From: JBCDIQ01 sp039024295
Lineage (GTDB): Bacteria; Bacteroidota; Bacteroidia; J057
NCBI GenBank assembly: GCA_039024295.1
Contig: JBCDIQ010000009.1
Location: 1-34,986, forward strand
Direction: 5' to 3'
Length of the DNA: 34,986 nucleotides
Position 1 is the stretch's first letter. Every line of letters starts with the position of its first letter. The notes under the pieces were generated by a model. It searched no databases. It was not told the origin of the DNA and worked only from the letters and a program-made list of their open reading frames with translations. Below, in pieces: positions 17,126-26,094 of the stretch. The position numbers were made by a program, and so were the translations under genes.

Positions 17126-17516
17126 TTTCCTGGCAGAACTCTACCAAAACCCCATGACAATCCTTGGGGTGGACGAAAAAGATAAGTTTGTTGTCGGCTC
17201 CACGTTTGGGCTGATCATTCAATAACCTATAGCCCGCTTCTCTGAGGCGGGCCATTTCTTTGTATATATCCTCCACTTCAAAGGCAATGTGATGGATGCC
17301 TTCTCCCCTTTTTTCAATATGCCTGGCGATAGCAGAAGAATCGTCTGTGGCTTCCAGTAGTTCTATTTTGGTTTCTCCCAATTGGTAAAAACTTGTGTTC
17401 ACTGATTCACTTTCCACCGGCTCCATTTTATAGGCAGCTCGCTGGAAAAGGGCTTCGAATAACTTATCCGCATCATTGAGGCTTTTTACAGCAATACCGA
17501 TATGTTCAACTTTCAT
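17112..17516 (-). CDS. mce: Methylmalonyl-CoA epimerase
   Basis: 134 residues, the usual length, of the vicinal-oxygen-chelate (glyoxalase-like) fold. It interconverts (R)- and (S)-methylmalonyl-CoA, linking propionate and branched-chain catabolism to succinyl-CoA. The family's metal ligands are visible: H5 in EHIGIAV, the histidine pair H75/H76 in GIHHIAFEV, and E126 in HGVLVEF; KIELLEA (50-56) supplies the second conserved acidic strand. No mutase genes are adjacent, so the pathway partners lie elsewhere. The 3' end overlaps the convergent secreted-protein gene by 14 bases. Confidence 0.93.
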   Translation of the reverse strand: MKVEHIGIAVKSLNDADKLFEALFQRAAYKMEPVESESVNTSFYQLGETKIELLEATDDSSAIARHIEKRGEGIHHIAFEVEDIYKEMARLREAGYRLLNDQPKRGADNKLIFFVHPKDCHGVLVEFCQEITEK

Positions 17517-17784
17517 GGGGGTTCTGAAACTTTTGATTGATTAAGCCTAAATTCTTAGCCCAAAAAAGGGGAAGGTTTACTTAGATACAATGCTTTTTCT
17601 CATGAAAAGGCAATTGCTCAATACCAAATGCAACCTACTGGATTTCCTTGAGAAAAGGTCCCTATCCCTTCTTTTAAGGTTAGTGAATGCACGATGAATC
17701 AACTCTCTCAAAAAAGAGAAGGATTTCAATATAGTATGTGATTCAAGAGGTCAACTACGCGATTGGACTGCAAGTCTTTTTTAC

Positions 17785-18771
17785 TCAAGATTTCCCATAC
17801 TCCTTCTCCCGATATTCCTCCACAAAATCGGGATCAAGGTAAATGATTAAGAAGGTGAGCACCAGAAAGGCAATCATCCCAGCTACGCCAGAAAGGCTGC
17901 CTACCAAGGGATCGGCCCCATATACAAAAAGGAAGCTGGCAATGGCGACCGTTGATAATACACCACGAAAAACGGCAGCAGAAAAGACACTGTTACTTTT
18001 CAGGGCAACATAAGCCAGTGGAAAGGCAGTACTGATGCTTATCCCCATAAGTACCATGAAATTGGTAAAGGGGTTGGGAGAATTCAATACAAAAGGCAAA
18101 TACCAAAGCCCCTGGAGAAACCCAATAACTAGGTTACCCCCTAAAAAGCCCAAAGGTCGGGTGGCTCCCAATAGAAAGCCACGAAACCCCAGTTCCTGGC
18201 CGAGCATAAACACGCCATTGATGGTTAATCCCGCCAACAAACTGATGCCGATAATGATCAGTAAAGTGATCAGGGTTGAGCTATCTGAAATAGTAGAAGG
18301 ATCATACAAGGAAAAAGAAGGGAGGTATCCCTCTGATTTCGTGAAGGGGAGCAACAATTCTTCTACGCTACCAAAGGCATTGCTTGCAGCCTGGTAAAAG
18401 AGTTCTGTAACTGATAGGCTCACGCCCTGATGTGCCATCACGACCTCGCCAAATCCGGGAAGTTGTAGGATATTCCCTAACACATATATCACCCCGAAAG
18501 AGCCAAACAAGGCTAAAATGGGAAAGAAAGCACTTGCCCAAAACCATTTCCACTGAAAGCTTTTGCTGAACAAACCATCTTCAGAAAGAGAACCTTTATA
18601 GGTAAACAGTCGAAGAATGATCGCCGCCAATGCAGGACCAAATAACACCACAATCACCAACAAAAGCATCTGCCATTGCTCGGTAATGGGAATAAACCGA
18701 GGAATCAACATGGCTCCCCAGCTAATACCAAAAGCCAACGCCACAAAGCGGAATATTTTGCTCAACTGCAT
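17785..18771 (-). CDS. CPBP (CAAX/Abi) family membrane protein with degenerate active site
   Basis: 328 residues with about eight hydrophobic helices. The core (about 165-275) aligns with the CPBP intramembrane glutamic protease fold: GQELGFRGFLLGA (191-203) stands where GEExxxR normally is, GLWYLP (221-226) where GLWHLP is usual, and FRGVLST (268-274) where the third motif normally reads HxxxN. The first Glu is Gln192, the second-motif His is Tyr224, and the third-motif His is Arg269. The protein therefore probably lacks protease activity and may act as a scaffold, chaperone or transporter-like relative. The open reading frame is intact. Stands alone between about 270 empty bases and a divergent NAD+ synthetase gene. 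Confidence 0.82.
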   Translation of the reverse strand: MQLSKIFRFVALAFGISWGAMLIPRFIPITEQWQMLLLVIVVLFGPALAAIILRLFTYKGSLSEDGLFSKSFQWKWFWASAFFPILALFGSFGVIYVLGNILQLPGFGEVVMAHQGVSLSVTELFYQAASNAFGSVEELLLPFTKSEGYLPSFSLYDPSTISDSSTLITLLIIIGISLLAGLTINGVFMLGQELGFRGFLLGATRPLGFLGGNLVIGFLQGLWYLPFVLNSPNPFTNFMVLMGISISTAFPLAYVALKSNSVFSAAVFRGVLSTVAIASFLFVYGADPLVGSLSGVAGMIAFLVLTFLIIYLDPDFVEEYREKEYGKS

Positions 18772-19007
18772 ATTGAAAATTCTTTGGTATAATTTACGAA
18801 CTTCTTACCATAAGTTTCGGTTTTTCTGTCTACATATTTAGTTTTGGTTAATTTTTAAGGAAAAAATTTCCCTTGTAGAAGTTGGACTTATCCCTTTCGT
18901 CATTTGGAGAAACACCTCCTAGTAGAGCCTTATCGAAGTTTTCGATTTAGCGGAAGCAACTTTTCTCCTGGTCACTCAATAGCTAGTAAATATCACCTCC
19001 CACTTGA

Positions 19008-20927
19008 ATGAAATACATAAAAATTGCAGGTGCTGCCCTTAACCAAACCCCTCTGGAATTCCAGGGGAATACCCGTAACATCATCAATGCAATAGAAGAG
19101 GCCAGACTGAGGCGGGTAGCTGTGCTCTGTTTGCCAGAGATGGCCATTAGCGGGTATGGGTGTGAAGACACATTTTTCAGTGATTATGTGATTGAAAATT
19201 CATTGGCCTGCTTGCGGGAAATCATTGAAGCTTGTGAGGACATAACGGTGACGGTTGGGCTTCCGCTTGTGTTCGAAAGTTGCGTATACAATTGTGTCGC
19301 AGTCATTCACAATGAAGAGTTATTGGGCTTTGTAGCCAAGCAGGAATTACCTGGAGATGGTATTTACTACGAACCCCGCTGGTTCAAGCCCTGGCCAGAG
19401 GACCAGGTGGTGGCTTACTGGCTGGATGATGAAAGATACCCTTTTGGTGACATCATTTTTCAGATCGATGATGTACGATTAGGCTTGGAAATTTGTGAGG
19501 ATGCATGGAATGGGGATCGTCCGGCACAGCGCCATTACAAACACAATGTTGACCTAATTCTTAATCCCAGTGCTTCAAACTTTGCATTTGGAAAGGCCCA
19601 TACGCGAGAGCGGTTGGTGACTGAAGCCTCTCGCTCTTACAACTGCACCTATGTGTACAGTAACCTTCTGGGAAATGAAGCAGGCAGAATCTTGTACGAT
19701 GGAGAAATCCTCATTGCACAAGGAGGTGACCTGATTGCCCGAAATCAACGATTCCGATTTGCAGATTACCAACTTGTGTCAGCCGTAGTGGATGTCCATC
19801 AGGTGAGGACGCAGCGGAAGAAATCCTTTAACTTTCGACCAGTGCCTCCTCATAACCTCATCTACCACGAGACCTCTCTTCCGACCATTTCGCCGGATGA
19901 CATTGTGATGCGTGTGGCACCGATCGCTCAAAAAGAACGTGAATTTTACTTGGCAGAAACCCTGGGCCTGTTTGACTACATGCGCAAAAGCAGAAGCCGA
20001 GGATTTATCATTTCCCTTTCAGGAGGCGCAGATTCATCTACCTGTGCAGTATTGGCAGCAAAAGCCTTACAGCGCGCAGAGTTAGAGCTGGGGAGGGATG
20101 CCTTCCTCCAAAAGCTGAGCTATGCCAACCTGGACCCAGAACGTCCAGTGACCGAACAGCTACTTACCTGTGTATATCAGGGCACAGCCAACAGCGGCCC
20201 CGAAACCCTGGAAAGTGCACGCGAGCTGGCAGAAGGGCTAGGCGCAACCTTCCACCATTGGGAGGTGGAGGAAATTCATCAACAATACAGGGGGCTCGCA
20301 GAACAGTCCCTCGGGAGAGAATTGAGCTGGGAGAAGGACGATATTGCCCTGCAAAACATCCAATCCAGGTTGCGGTCCCCGGGCATCTGGATGATGGCAA
20401 ATATTCAAAAGGCTTTATTACTCACCACCTCCAACCGGAGCGAAGCAGCAGTGGGATATGCCACCATGGACGGAGACACATCAGGAGGGCTTGCTCCCTT
20501 AGGAGGTGTCGATAAAGCGTTTGTCATTGATTGGCTTAAATGGGCCGAGGAAGCCTTGGATATCCCATCCTTGAAATACGTGAACGGCCTTCAACCCACT
20601 GCGGAACTTCGCCCGGCTGACTATGACCAGACTGACGAGGCAGACCTGATGCCCTATGACTTGCTGGAGGAAATTGAGGACTTGGCCATTGGCCGGTATT
20701 TGGCCCCAAAACAGGTGTATGAAATCCTAAGCACAAAATGGCCAGACAACATTTTACGACCCGCCATCAGAAAATTTTTTAGCCTCTGGACCGTCAATCA
20801 ATGGAAACGAGAACGATATGCACCTTCTTTCCATTTGGATGACAAAAACCTCGATCCAAAGACCTGGTGCCGCTTTCCTATCCTCAACGGAGGTTTTTGG
20901 CATATGCTAAATGAGATGGAGGAATAA
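19008..20927 (+). CDS. nadE: Glutamine-dependent NAD+ synthetase
   Basis: 639 residues, two domains. An N-terminal nitrilase-type glutaminase (about 4-280) has the Glu-Lys-Cys triad E44 (LPEMAISGYG), K111 (KQELPGDGIYYEPRWF) and C163 (EICEDAWNGD). A C-terminal synthetase (about 305-635) has the PP-loop SGGADSS at 338-344 and the TTSNRSE segment. Ammonia from glutamine is channelled to the adenylylated nicotinic acid adenine dinucleotide to give NAD+, the last step of NAD synthesis. Intact and of expected length. Stands alone on the plus strand; the ATG at 19008 is at the correct family position. Confidence 0.95.
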   Translation: MKYIKIAGAALNQTPLEFQGNTRNIINAIEEARLRRVAVLCLPEMAISGYGCEDTFFSDYVIENSLACLREIIEACEDITVTVGLPLVFESCVYNCVAVIHNEELLGFVAKQELPGDGIYYEPRWFKPWPEDQVVAYWLDDERYPFGDIIFQIDDVRLGLEICEDAWNGDRPAQRHYKHNVDLILNPSASNFAFGKAHTRERLVTEASRSYNCTYVYSNLLGNEAGRILYDGEILIAQGGDLIARNQRFRFADYQLVSAVVDVHQVRTQRKKSFNFRPVPPHNLIYHETSLPTISPDDIVMRVAPIAQKEREFYLAETLGLFDYMRKSRSRGFIISLSGGADSSTCAVLAAKALQRAELELGRDAFLQKLSYANLDPERPVTEQLLTCVYQGTANSGPETLESARELAEGLGATFHHWEVEEIHQQYRGLAEQSLGRELSWEKDDIALQNIQSRLRSPGIWMMANIQKALLLTTSNRSEAAVGYATMDGDTSGGLAPLGGVDKAFVIDWLKWAEEALDIPSLKYVNGLQPTAELRPADYDQTDEADLMPYDLLEEIEDLAIGRYLAPKQVYEILSTKWPDNILRPAIRKFFSLWTVNQWKRERYAPSFHLDDKNLDPKTWCRFPILNGGFWHMLNEMEE

Positions 20928-21217
20928 AGACGGTTTCACACCTTTTTAACAGATTGTTAATAAGGTTATTTAGGAGGGATGTAATAGTTGGCGTATTTTC
21001 AACATACGAATTTTGCCTAGTCAAAACGCCTTTCTCTCACTCTATGACTAGGGTTTACAGAGAGAAGACGCTCCGTAATTCCATCTGTTGAGCATTCTAA
21101 CTTCCAATTCAGTTGCCAAAATAGAGCTTTTTTGAACGGGAAGATTTCAGTTCTTTATCATCATAGCCACGCGTTTTTGACCCTTTTTTGGTTAAACACC
21201 GTCAAACCCTATTATCC
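20928..21217. other. 290-base intergenic region with interleaved inverted repeats
   Basis: No gene visible. Two inverted repeats interlock: CCTAGTCA (21016-21023) with TGACTAGG (21045-21052), and TTCTCTC (21032-21038) with GAGAGAA (21060-21066). The order A-B-A'-B' is that of an H-type pseudoknot. A smaller stem, TTAACA/TGTTAA (20946-20960), lies just after nadE. No perfect TAnnTTTG promoter was found. Confidence 0.5.
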
Positions 21218-23407
21218 ATGAAGCACTTTCTACACACAATATTCCTCGGGATACTGCTGATTTTTTATTCCCATCATTCCATGCAGGGAGCTGTCATTAT
21301 TTCAGGCATACTGGATGGAACTCAGTTTGGAGGGGAGCCGAAGGCGATAGAACTCTACATCAGCGGCAATGAAAACCTGGCATTTTACGAAATTGAACGG
21401 GCTGCTAACGGAGGCGCCTTCGGTGCAACAACGTCTCTTTCTGGGATTTACACCGATCAATTTGTCTATCTGGTAAGCGATGCAGCAGAGTTTGCAGCCG
21501 TCTTTGGCACAGCCGGTGATTTCGCAAATGTCCTTGACCTTGGAGGGGTAATCAGCGGCAATGGAAATGATGCATTTCGGATCCTAGAAATTGCTACAGG
21601 TACGGTAATAGATCAGGTAGCTCCAGTTGGTAGCACCGATATTTATGAAGACAGCTACCTTTATCGAAATAATAATACAGGTCCTGATGGGGGATGGACT
21701 GCTGCCAACTGGACCCAGCCAGGTAACAATGTGTTAGATGGCCTAACCCCAGCACAGACAGCAACAACCGTTCCCTTTGGCACGTTTACGACTACTTCTC
21801 AGACTACCCTCTACTTCAACCCTACCTCCGTAAGCCTGGAAGAAACCGGTGGAACCTACGACTTGTGTGTGTCCATATCCCAACCCAGTACAACGGTTGC
21901 TACAACGGCAGATGTTGGTATCCAGGTGGGAAGCACGGGGGGCGCAGCAGATATAAATGCTTACATAACCACCCAAGTAACCTTTCCCGCAGCTTCATCA
22001 GTTGATCAATGCATTACCCTCAACATCACAAATGACCTACTGGTTGAGGGGGTTGAGTTCATCACTTTTGAGCTGACCAATATTGGAGGAGGCATAAGCG
22101 CAGCAGCAGGCACAAATGATGAATTTGAGCTTACCTTGAAAGATGATGATATAGGCGGATTGAGGTTGTTGACAGGATTTTTTAACCCTTGTGGAGAAGA
22201 AACCCAAAATGAATACCTGATTGCCCAGAATGTGGGTACTGCTTTGGATGTTGACGACATAACCATCGCTTCTATAGACCCGCTTACAGGAGCTCAACCT
22301 AATGTTAATTATCAATGGAATACTGCTGGAACACTTGCCCCGGGAAATACAGCTGCATGTGCTATTGTTGGCAACCAATGTAATGAAATCCTGGACATCA
22401 ATGTACCTGCAGATGCCACGGATATAACTGCTCTTGTAAATTCACTGAATACCCAAGCTGCTTGTGGCTTCAACCTGTTCGTGGCTCCAACCGGAGCGAA
22501 TGGAGGCAGTATTCCTGCAAATGCAAATGTAATCGTGTTCCTTGGTGCGGGAGGAAATGGAAATATGATTGGTCCTGGGTTTGATGATTTGTCAGACGGA
22601 GGAAACCTGGACTTTGATGGTTTCTGTGGGCTAGGCCCTGTGTATGTCCTTTTTGGCAGGCACCAAAATTCACTGACCGCAACTGGCTTTTTCAGCAACC
22701 AGGAAATCAGGACATACAGGCTGTACGCCAATACCCTCATATCTGATGATATAACCTACCCGATCCCCTCCAGTACGCAGGAAGCCGAACTGGTCCTCGC
22801 AGATGGCACCTATTTGTCCAACCAGCCGTGTACCCCCACCTTTATCTTCCTGCCAGTAACCCTCTCTACCTTTGAGGTGATCGCAACTCCAGAAGGCCAT
22901 GGATTACTCCAATGGGTCACCGCTTCCGAAGAAAACAGTCATTTCTTTGAAGTGCAGCGTAGCCAAACTGGCAGGGATTTTTCTCCCATCGGAGAGGTAG
23001 CAGCTGCCGGAAATGCTAGCGAAGAGGTTTCCTATGAATTTATTGATGCGAACCCCTTCCCTTCCATCTCCTATTATCGCCTCAAGATGGTGGATTTAGA
23101 TGGACAATTTGAATACTCACCCGTGGTCCAGCTAAGGACTGACGGATACAATTCATTCTCCCTTCTGCAGGCCTTTCCCAGCCCGGCTGACCAGCAAGTC
23201 TCCTTTCAAGTAAATATCCCAAGTCCTGGACCGCTAAATTTGTCCATTTTTTCTACGGATGGAAGGATAATCCAACATTCTGTGCATGACCTAATGTCAG
23301 GGATTCATGAACTCACTCAGGACGTTCAGGATCAGCCTCGTGGCATCTACCTTTACAGAATGAGCTTCAATGGGGAAGTGATCTCAGGGAGATTTCTGAA
23401 GCGTTAA
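21218..23407 (+). CDS. Secreted T9SS cargo protein with lamin-tail-like and Calx-beta-like regions
   Basis: About 729 residues from the ATG at 21218; the longer frame from 21188 only adds residues before the signal peptide (MKHFLHTIFLGILLIFYSHHSMQG in two pieces: charged start, then hydrophobic core). After it comes a beta-rich region resembling the lamin-tail-like domains of secreted Bacteroidota proteins (about 25-180; EPKAIELYISGN, FVYLVSD). A Calx-beta-like repeat follows (about 195-320; LYFNPTSVSLEETGGTY), then an unassigned region. A fibronectin-like stretch (LLQWVTASEENSHFFEVQRS, YYRLKMVDLDG) precedes the C-terminal Por sorting domain, which ends GRFLKR. It should be exported by T9SS. 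No enzymatic motif is visible. Confidence 0.85.
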   Translation: MKHFLHTIFLGILLIFYSHHSMQGAVIISGILDGTQFGGEPKAIELYISGNENLAFYEIERAANGGAFGATTSLSGIYTDQFVYLVSDAAEFAAVFGTAGDFANVLDLGGVISGNGNDAFRILEIATGTVIDQVAPVGSTDIYEDSYLYRNNNTGPDGGWTAANWTQPGNNVLDGLTPAQTATTVPFGTFTTTSQTTLYFNPTSVSLEETGGTYDLCVSISQPSTTVATTADVGIQVGSTGGAADINAYITTQVTFPAASSVDQCITLNITNDLLVEGVEFITFELTNIGGGISAAAGTNDEFELTLKDDDIGGLRLLTGFFNPCGEETQNEYLIAQNVGTALDVDDITIASIDPLTGAQPNVNYQWNTAGTLAPGNTAACAIVGNQCNEILDINVPADATDITALVNSLNTQAACGFNLFVAPTGANGGSIPANANVIVFLGAGGNGNMIGPGFDDLSDGGNLDFDGFCGLGPVYVLFGRHQNSLTATGFFSNQEIRTYRLYANTLISDDITYPIPSSTQEAELVLADGTYLSNQPCTPTFIFLPVTLSTFEVIATPEGHGLLQWVTASEENSHFFEVQRSQTGRDFSPIGEVAAAGNASEEVSYEFIDANPFPSISYYRLKMVDLDGQFEYSPVVQLRTDGYNSFSLLQAFPSPADQQVSFQVNIPSPGPLNLSIFSTDGRIIQHSVHDLMSGIHELTQDVQDQPRGIYLYRMSFNGEVISGRFLKR

Positions 23408-23430
23408 GAGCTTATCAACAATAGAATGAG

Positions 23431-23468
23431 AAAGTCCATTCAGCTTCTGAATGGGCTTTTCTTTTTTT
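23431..23468 (+). terminator. Intrinsic terminator after the second T9SS cargo gene
   Basis: AAAGTCCATTCA (23431-23442) pairs over twelve positions (one G-U) with TGAATGGGCTTT (23448-23459) around the loop GCTTC, then a T-rich tract runs to 23468. It lies 24 bases after the stop codon and before the convergent proB stop. Confidence 0.88.
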
Positions 23469-23476
23469 CAGATACT

Positions 23477-24523
23477 TCACCCCAGCAATACCACCTCATC
23501 GGCATGGGCGACCATCACTTCTTGCTGTCCCAGTTTTTGTTCCATAGCTAAGGCATCAAGCCGTATTCGCGCCAAGGCCACTGGTCCTCCCGCCTGGTCT
23601 GGCCCATGGATTTCTACCACCTCATTCGCTTCAAATGGTCCCTGGACCGCTACTACCCCAACAGCAAGCAGGCTTTTTCGATTCTTAAGGGCTTCTTCGG
23701 CTCCTTGATCAATCACAATTCGGCCACTCACCAGGCTTCCACTCGCCAGCCAGCGCTGTCGCGCATTAGAAGACGAAACCTGGGCAGGGAAAAATGTACC
23801 ACTTTGTTGTTGGGTGGCCTTGATGATACTGTCAGGTTCCTCTAACCCCAGAATTGTGACCGAAATCCCTAACCTCGTTGCCAGGCGTGCAAATGTCAGT
23901 TTGGAGATCATTCCCCCGAGTCCACCCGCGCTTTTTTCCGTGCGCGCCGTACCCATGATTTCTGCATCCACCTGTTTTACCACGGGTACGGTCTTGTTTG
24001 ACTCATCTAATAACCCTGGGACAGAGCTGACCATCAATAAATGGGATGCCCCCAGCCCAACTGCGAGTAAACTGGCCAGTTCGTCATTGTCCGAAAACTT
24101 GAGTTCCAAATTGCTGACCACATCATTTTCATTGGCAATTGGAATAATGTCATTCTGCCAAAGGTATTCCAGGGTATCTCGCAGTTGCAGGAACTGCTTC
24201 CGATCAGAAAAATGCCTACGCTCACAAAGAATTTGGGCAGGCTGAAGGCCATATGCCCGAAAAAAAGTTGCATAGGTGGTTAGCAACAAAGGATTGCCAA
24301 TAGCTGCGGCTGCTTTTCTTTCGATCAACTTGCCTGAAAAATCATCCAGGGCACTTTTCCCACATCCTACAGCACCAGAGGATACCAGCAACAGACGGTA
24401 AGTATCGGCAAGCCTTGCCAACTGACGAGAAACCTCAATTAGCCGAGGCTCATCCAACTTTCCTGAGGCTTGGCTGATAGCAGAAGTACCAATTTTGATG
24501 ACAAGAATGGGAAGGGGCTTCAT
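23477..24523 (-). CDS. proB: Glutamate 5-kinase
   Basis: 348 residues from the ATG at 24521-24523 (MKPLPILVIKIGTSAIS), which matches the family start; the frame is open further upstream to 24709 but adds 62 residues without family features and would overlap the divergent gene. An amino-acid kinase domain (about 1-250) shows KIGTS, VSSGAV (47-52), NENDVVS with DNDELAS (131-151) and GGMISK (203-208). A C-terminal PUA domain (about 268-348) follows. It phosphorylates L-glutamate, the first step of proline synthesis. proA is not adjacent, so the pathway is not clustered here. Confidence 0.92.
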   Translation of the reverse strand: MKPLPILVIKIGTSAISQASGKLDEPRLIEVSRQLARLADTYRLLLVSSGAVGCGKSALDDFSGKLIERKAAAAIGNPLLLTTYATFFRAYGLQPAQILCERRHFSDRKQFLQLRDTLEYLWQNDIIPIANENDVVSNLELKFSDNDELASLLAVGLGASHLLMVSSVPGLLDESNKTVPVVKQVDAEIMGTARTEKSAGGLGGMISKLTFARLATRLGISVTILGLEEPDSIIKATQQQSGTFFPAQVSSSNARQRWLASGSLVSGRIVIDQGAEEALKNRKSLLAVGVVAVQGPFEANEVVEIHGPDQAGGPVALARIRLDALAMEQKLGQQEVMVAHADEVVLLG

Positions 24524-24572
24524 AGGGGGAGGAAAGAATCTTAATCTCGTGAAGGAAAAATGCTCAAGGTCA

Positions 24573-24603
24573 TTTAGGATTGGCTGAATATATGCTAATT
24601 TTG
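24573..24603 (+). promoter_or_regulatory. Candidate Bacteroidota promoter for the 472-residue unknown
   Basis: TAATTTTG (24596-24603) matches the TAnnTTTG -7 element exactly. TTTA (24573-24576), 19 bases upstream, is a one-mismatch -33 element at the correct spacing. The predicted transcript start is about 45 bases before the ATG at 24654. Confidence 0.5.
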
Positions 24604-24653
24604 AAGGGACACAAAAGCCTCTCGCGATCCCTAGGTCACAAAGCGAATTGAAA

Positions 24654-26069
24654 ATGGACGACTTCAGAGAACTCACAACCAAAGAAAAAGCCCTTAAGAT
24701 TAACCTCAATGCTTCTATTTATGGCTCTTTTGCAGAAATTGGAGCAGGACAGGAAATTGCGGCGCATTTCTTTAAGGCGGGAGGCGCATCCGGTACCGTA
24801 GCTAAGACCATGTCGGCCTATGACATGACTTTTTCCGATGCCATTTACGGAAAAAGCGGACGGTATGTAAGCGAAGAACGACTGGTTCGCATGCTGGACA
24901 AAGAGTTTAGCCTGCTGGTGAGGCGACTGGCAAAGCGAGGGAAGGAAACCTGCTTTTTTGCCCTCGCAAATACAGTAGAAACCCTGAATTATCGTCGTAC
25001 CAATCAAGGGCACGGCTGGATCGGCGTTCGATACCAACTACATCCCAACCAACCCCCCAATGACTGCATCATGCACGTCCTGCTGCATGACAAAGACAAC
25101 GTCTGGCAACAACAGGCCATCGGCATCATAGGGGTAAACCTCATGTTTGCTTGCTATTACTACTCCCACGACATCGACCACTTTCTGACAGTACTCATGG
25201 AGAACATTGCCCCTGGCAGGGTAGAGGTGGATATGCTTAGGTTGATTGGGCCTGATTTTGAAGAGCATGACAACCGTTTGCTCGCTCTGAAGCTGGTCAA
25301 GAGTGGCATGACCAATGCCGCCATGTTTGGCCCCGATGGGGATGTCCAACAGCCCTCCGAGGCTTTATACAAGAAAAATGTCCTTGTCCTGCGGGGACGA
25401 TTCCGGCCTGTAACACATGTCAACCTGGACATGCTCCGGGCTGGGCTGGCACAATTTGAGGCGGAACCGGATGTCGAAAAAGATGACCTCTTTGTATTGA
25501 CAGAACTCACCCTGAATGCCCTCACGGACCATGGCCGAATTGATGACCAGGACTTTCTGGACCGTGTTGATATTTTGTGTTCCCTGGGTCAGAATGTGAT
25601 GATTTCCAATTACCAGGAATACTACCGATTGGTCTCGTATTTGTCTCCTTATGCCCGAAAAAAGAAAATTGGGATTATCCTGGGAGTTTTCAACCTGGAA
25701 GACATTTTCAAAGAGGAGTATTATACCAACCTAAAAGGCGGGATTTTGGAATCTTTTGGGGTATTATTTGGCTCAAATGTCAAAATGTACGTCTACCCTT
25801 CCCGAAAAGAATATTCGGAAGAATTGTACTCTTGTGACAATTTTGAACTGCCTCCTCAGCTGTTCAGCCTGTTCCGCTACTTGTTTGACAACAACAAACT
25901 GGAAGACATTCAGGATGCCAACATAGACCTGCTCCACATTACTTCAGATGATGTACTTTCAATGATCCGCGAAGGCAAACCTGGGTGGGAGAACATGGTG
26001 CCTAAAATTGTGGGCGATACCATTAAGGAGAAAGGCCTGTTCGGGTATAAGGAACCCGTAACCGGCTAA
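24654..26069 (+). CDS. Conserved cytosolic protein of unknown function
   Basis: About 471 residues from the ATG at 24654 (MDDFRELTTKEKALKINL); a TTG six bases earlier is also in frame. It resembles a family spread through several phyla, with conserved-looking blocks FAEIGAGQE and SAYDMTFSDAIYGK near the N-terminus, RGRFRPVTHVNLDML in the middle and NLKGGILESFG late. From memory, members carry inconsistent labels (nicotinate-nucleotide adenylyltransferase, TonB-dependent receptor). Neither is supported here: there is no signal peptide, plug or barrel, and no (H/T)xGH nucleotidyltransferase motif. It is divergent from proB, with about 130 bases between the start codons. A cytosolic enzyme or regulator is likely; function unknown. 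Confidence 0.8.
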   Translation: MDDFRELTTKEKALKINLNASIYGSFAEIGAGQEIAAHFFKAGGASGTVAKTMSAYDMTFSDAIYGKSGRYVSEERLVRMLDKEFSLLVRRLAKRGKETCFFALANTVETLNYRRTNQGHGWIGVRYQLHPNQPPNDCIMHVLLHDKDNVWQQQAIGIIGVNLMFACYYYSHDIDHFLTVLMENIAPGRVEVDMLRLIGPDFEEHDNRLLALKLVKSGMTNAAMFGPDGDVQQPSEALYKKNVLVLRGRFRPVTHVNLDMLRAGLAQFEAEPDVEKDDLFVLTELTLNALTDHGRIDDQDFLDRVDILCSLGQNVMISNYQEYYRLVSYLSPYARKKKIGIILGVFNLEDIFKEEYYTNLKGGILESFGVLFGSNVKMYVYPSRKEYSEELYSCDNFELPPQLFSLFRYLFDNNKLEDIQDANIDLLHITSDDVLSMIREGKPGWENMVPKIVGDTIKEKGLFGYKEPVTG

Positions 26070-26094
26070 CAAGCAAAAACTCCTTTTACTTTTT

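Noticed and set aside
17517..17784. Possible small gene or RNA between mce and the CPBP gene
   Set aside because: No frame of credible length and only trivial A/T-rich stems; nothing supportable.
22312..22740. 142-codon minus-strand frame inside the second T9SS cargo gene
   Set aside because: Shadow of a long, clearly real secreted protein; low-complexity translation.
24524..24709. Upstream extension of proB by 62 codons
   Set aside because: The added residues resemble no glutamate kinase and would overlap the start of the divergent gene; the ATG at 24523 fits the family.
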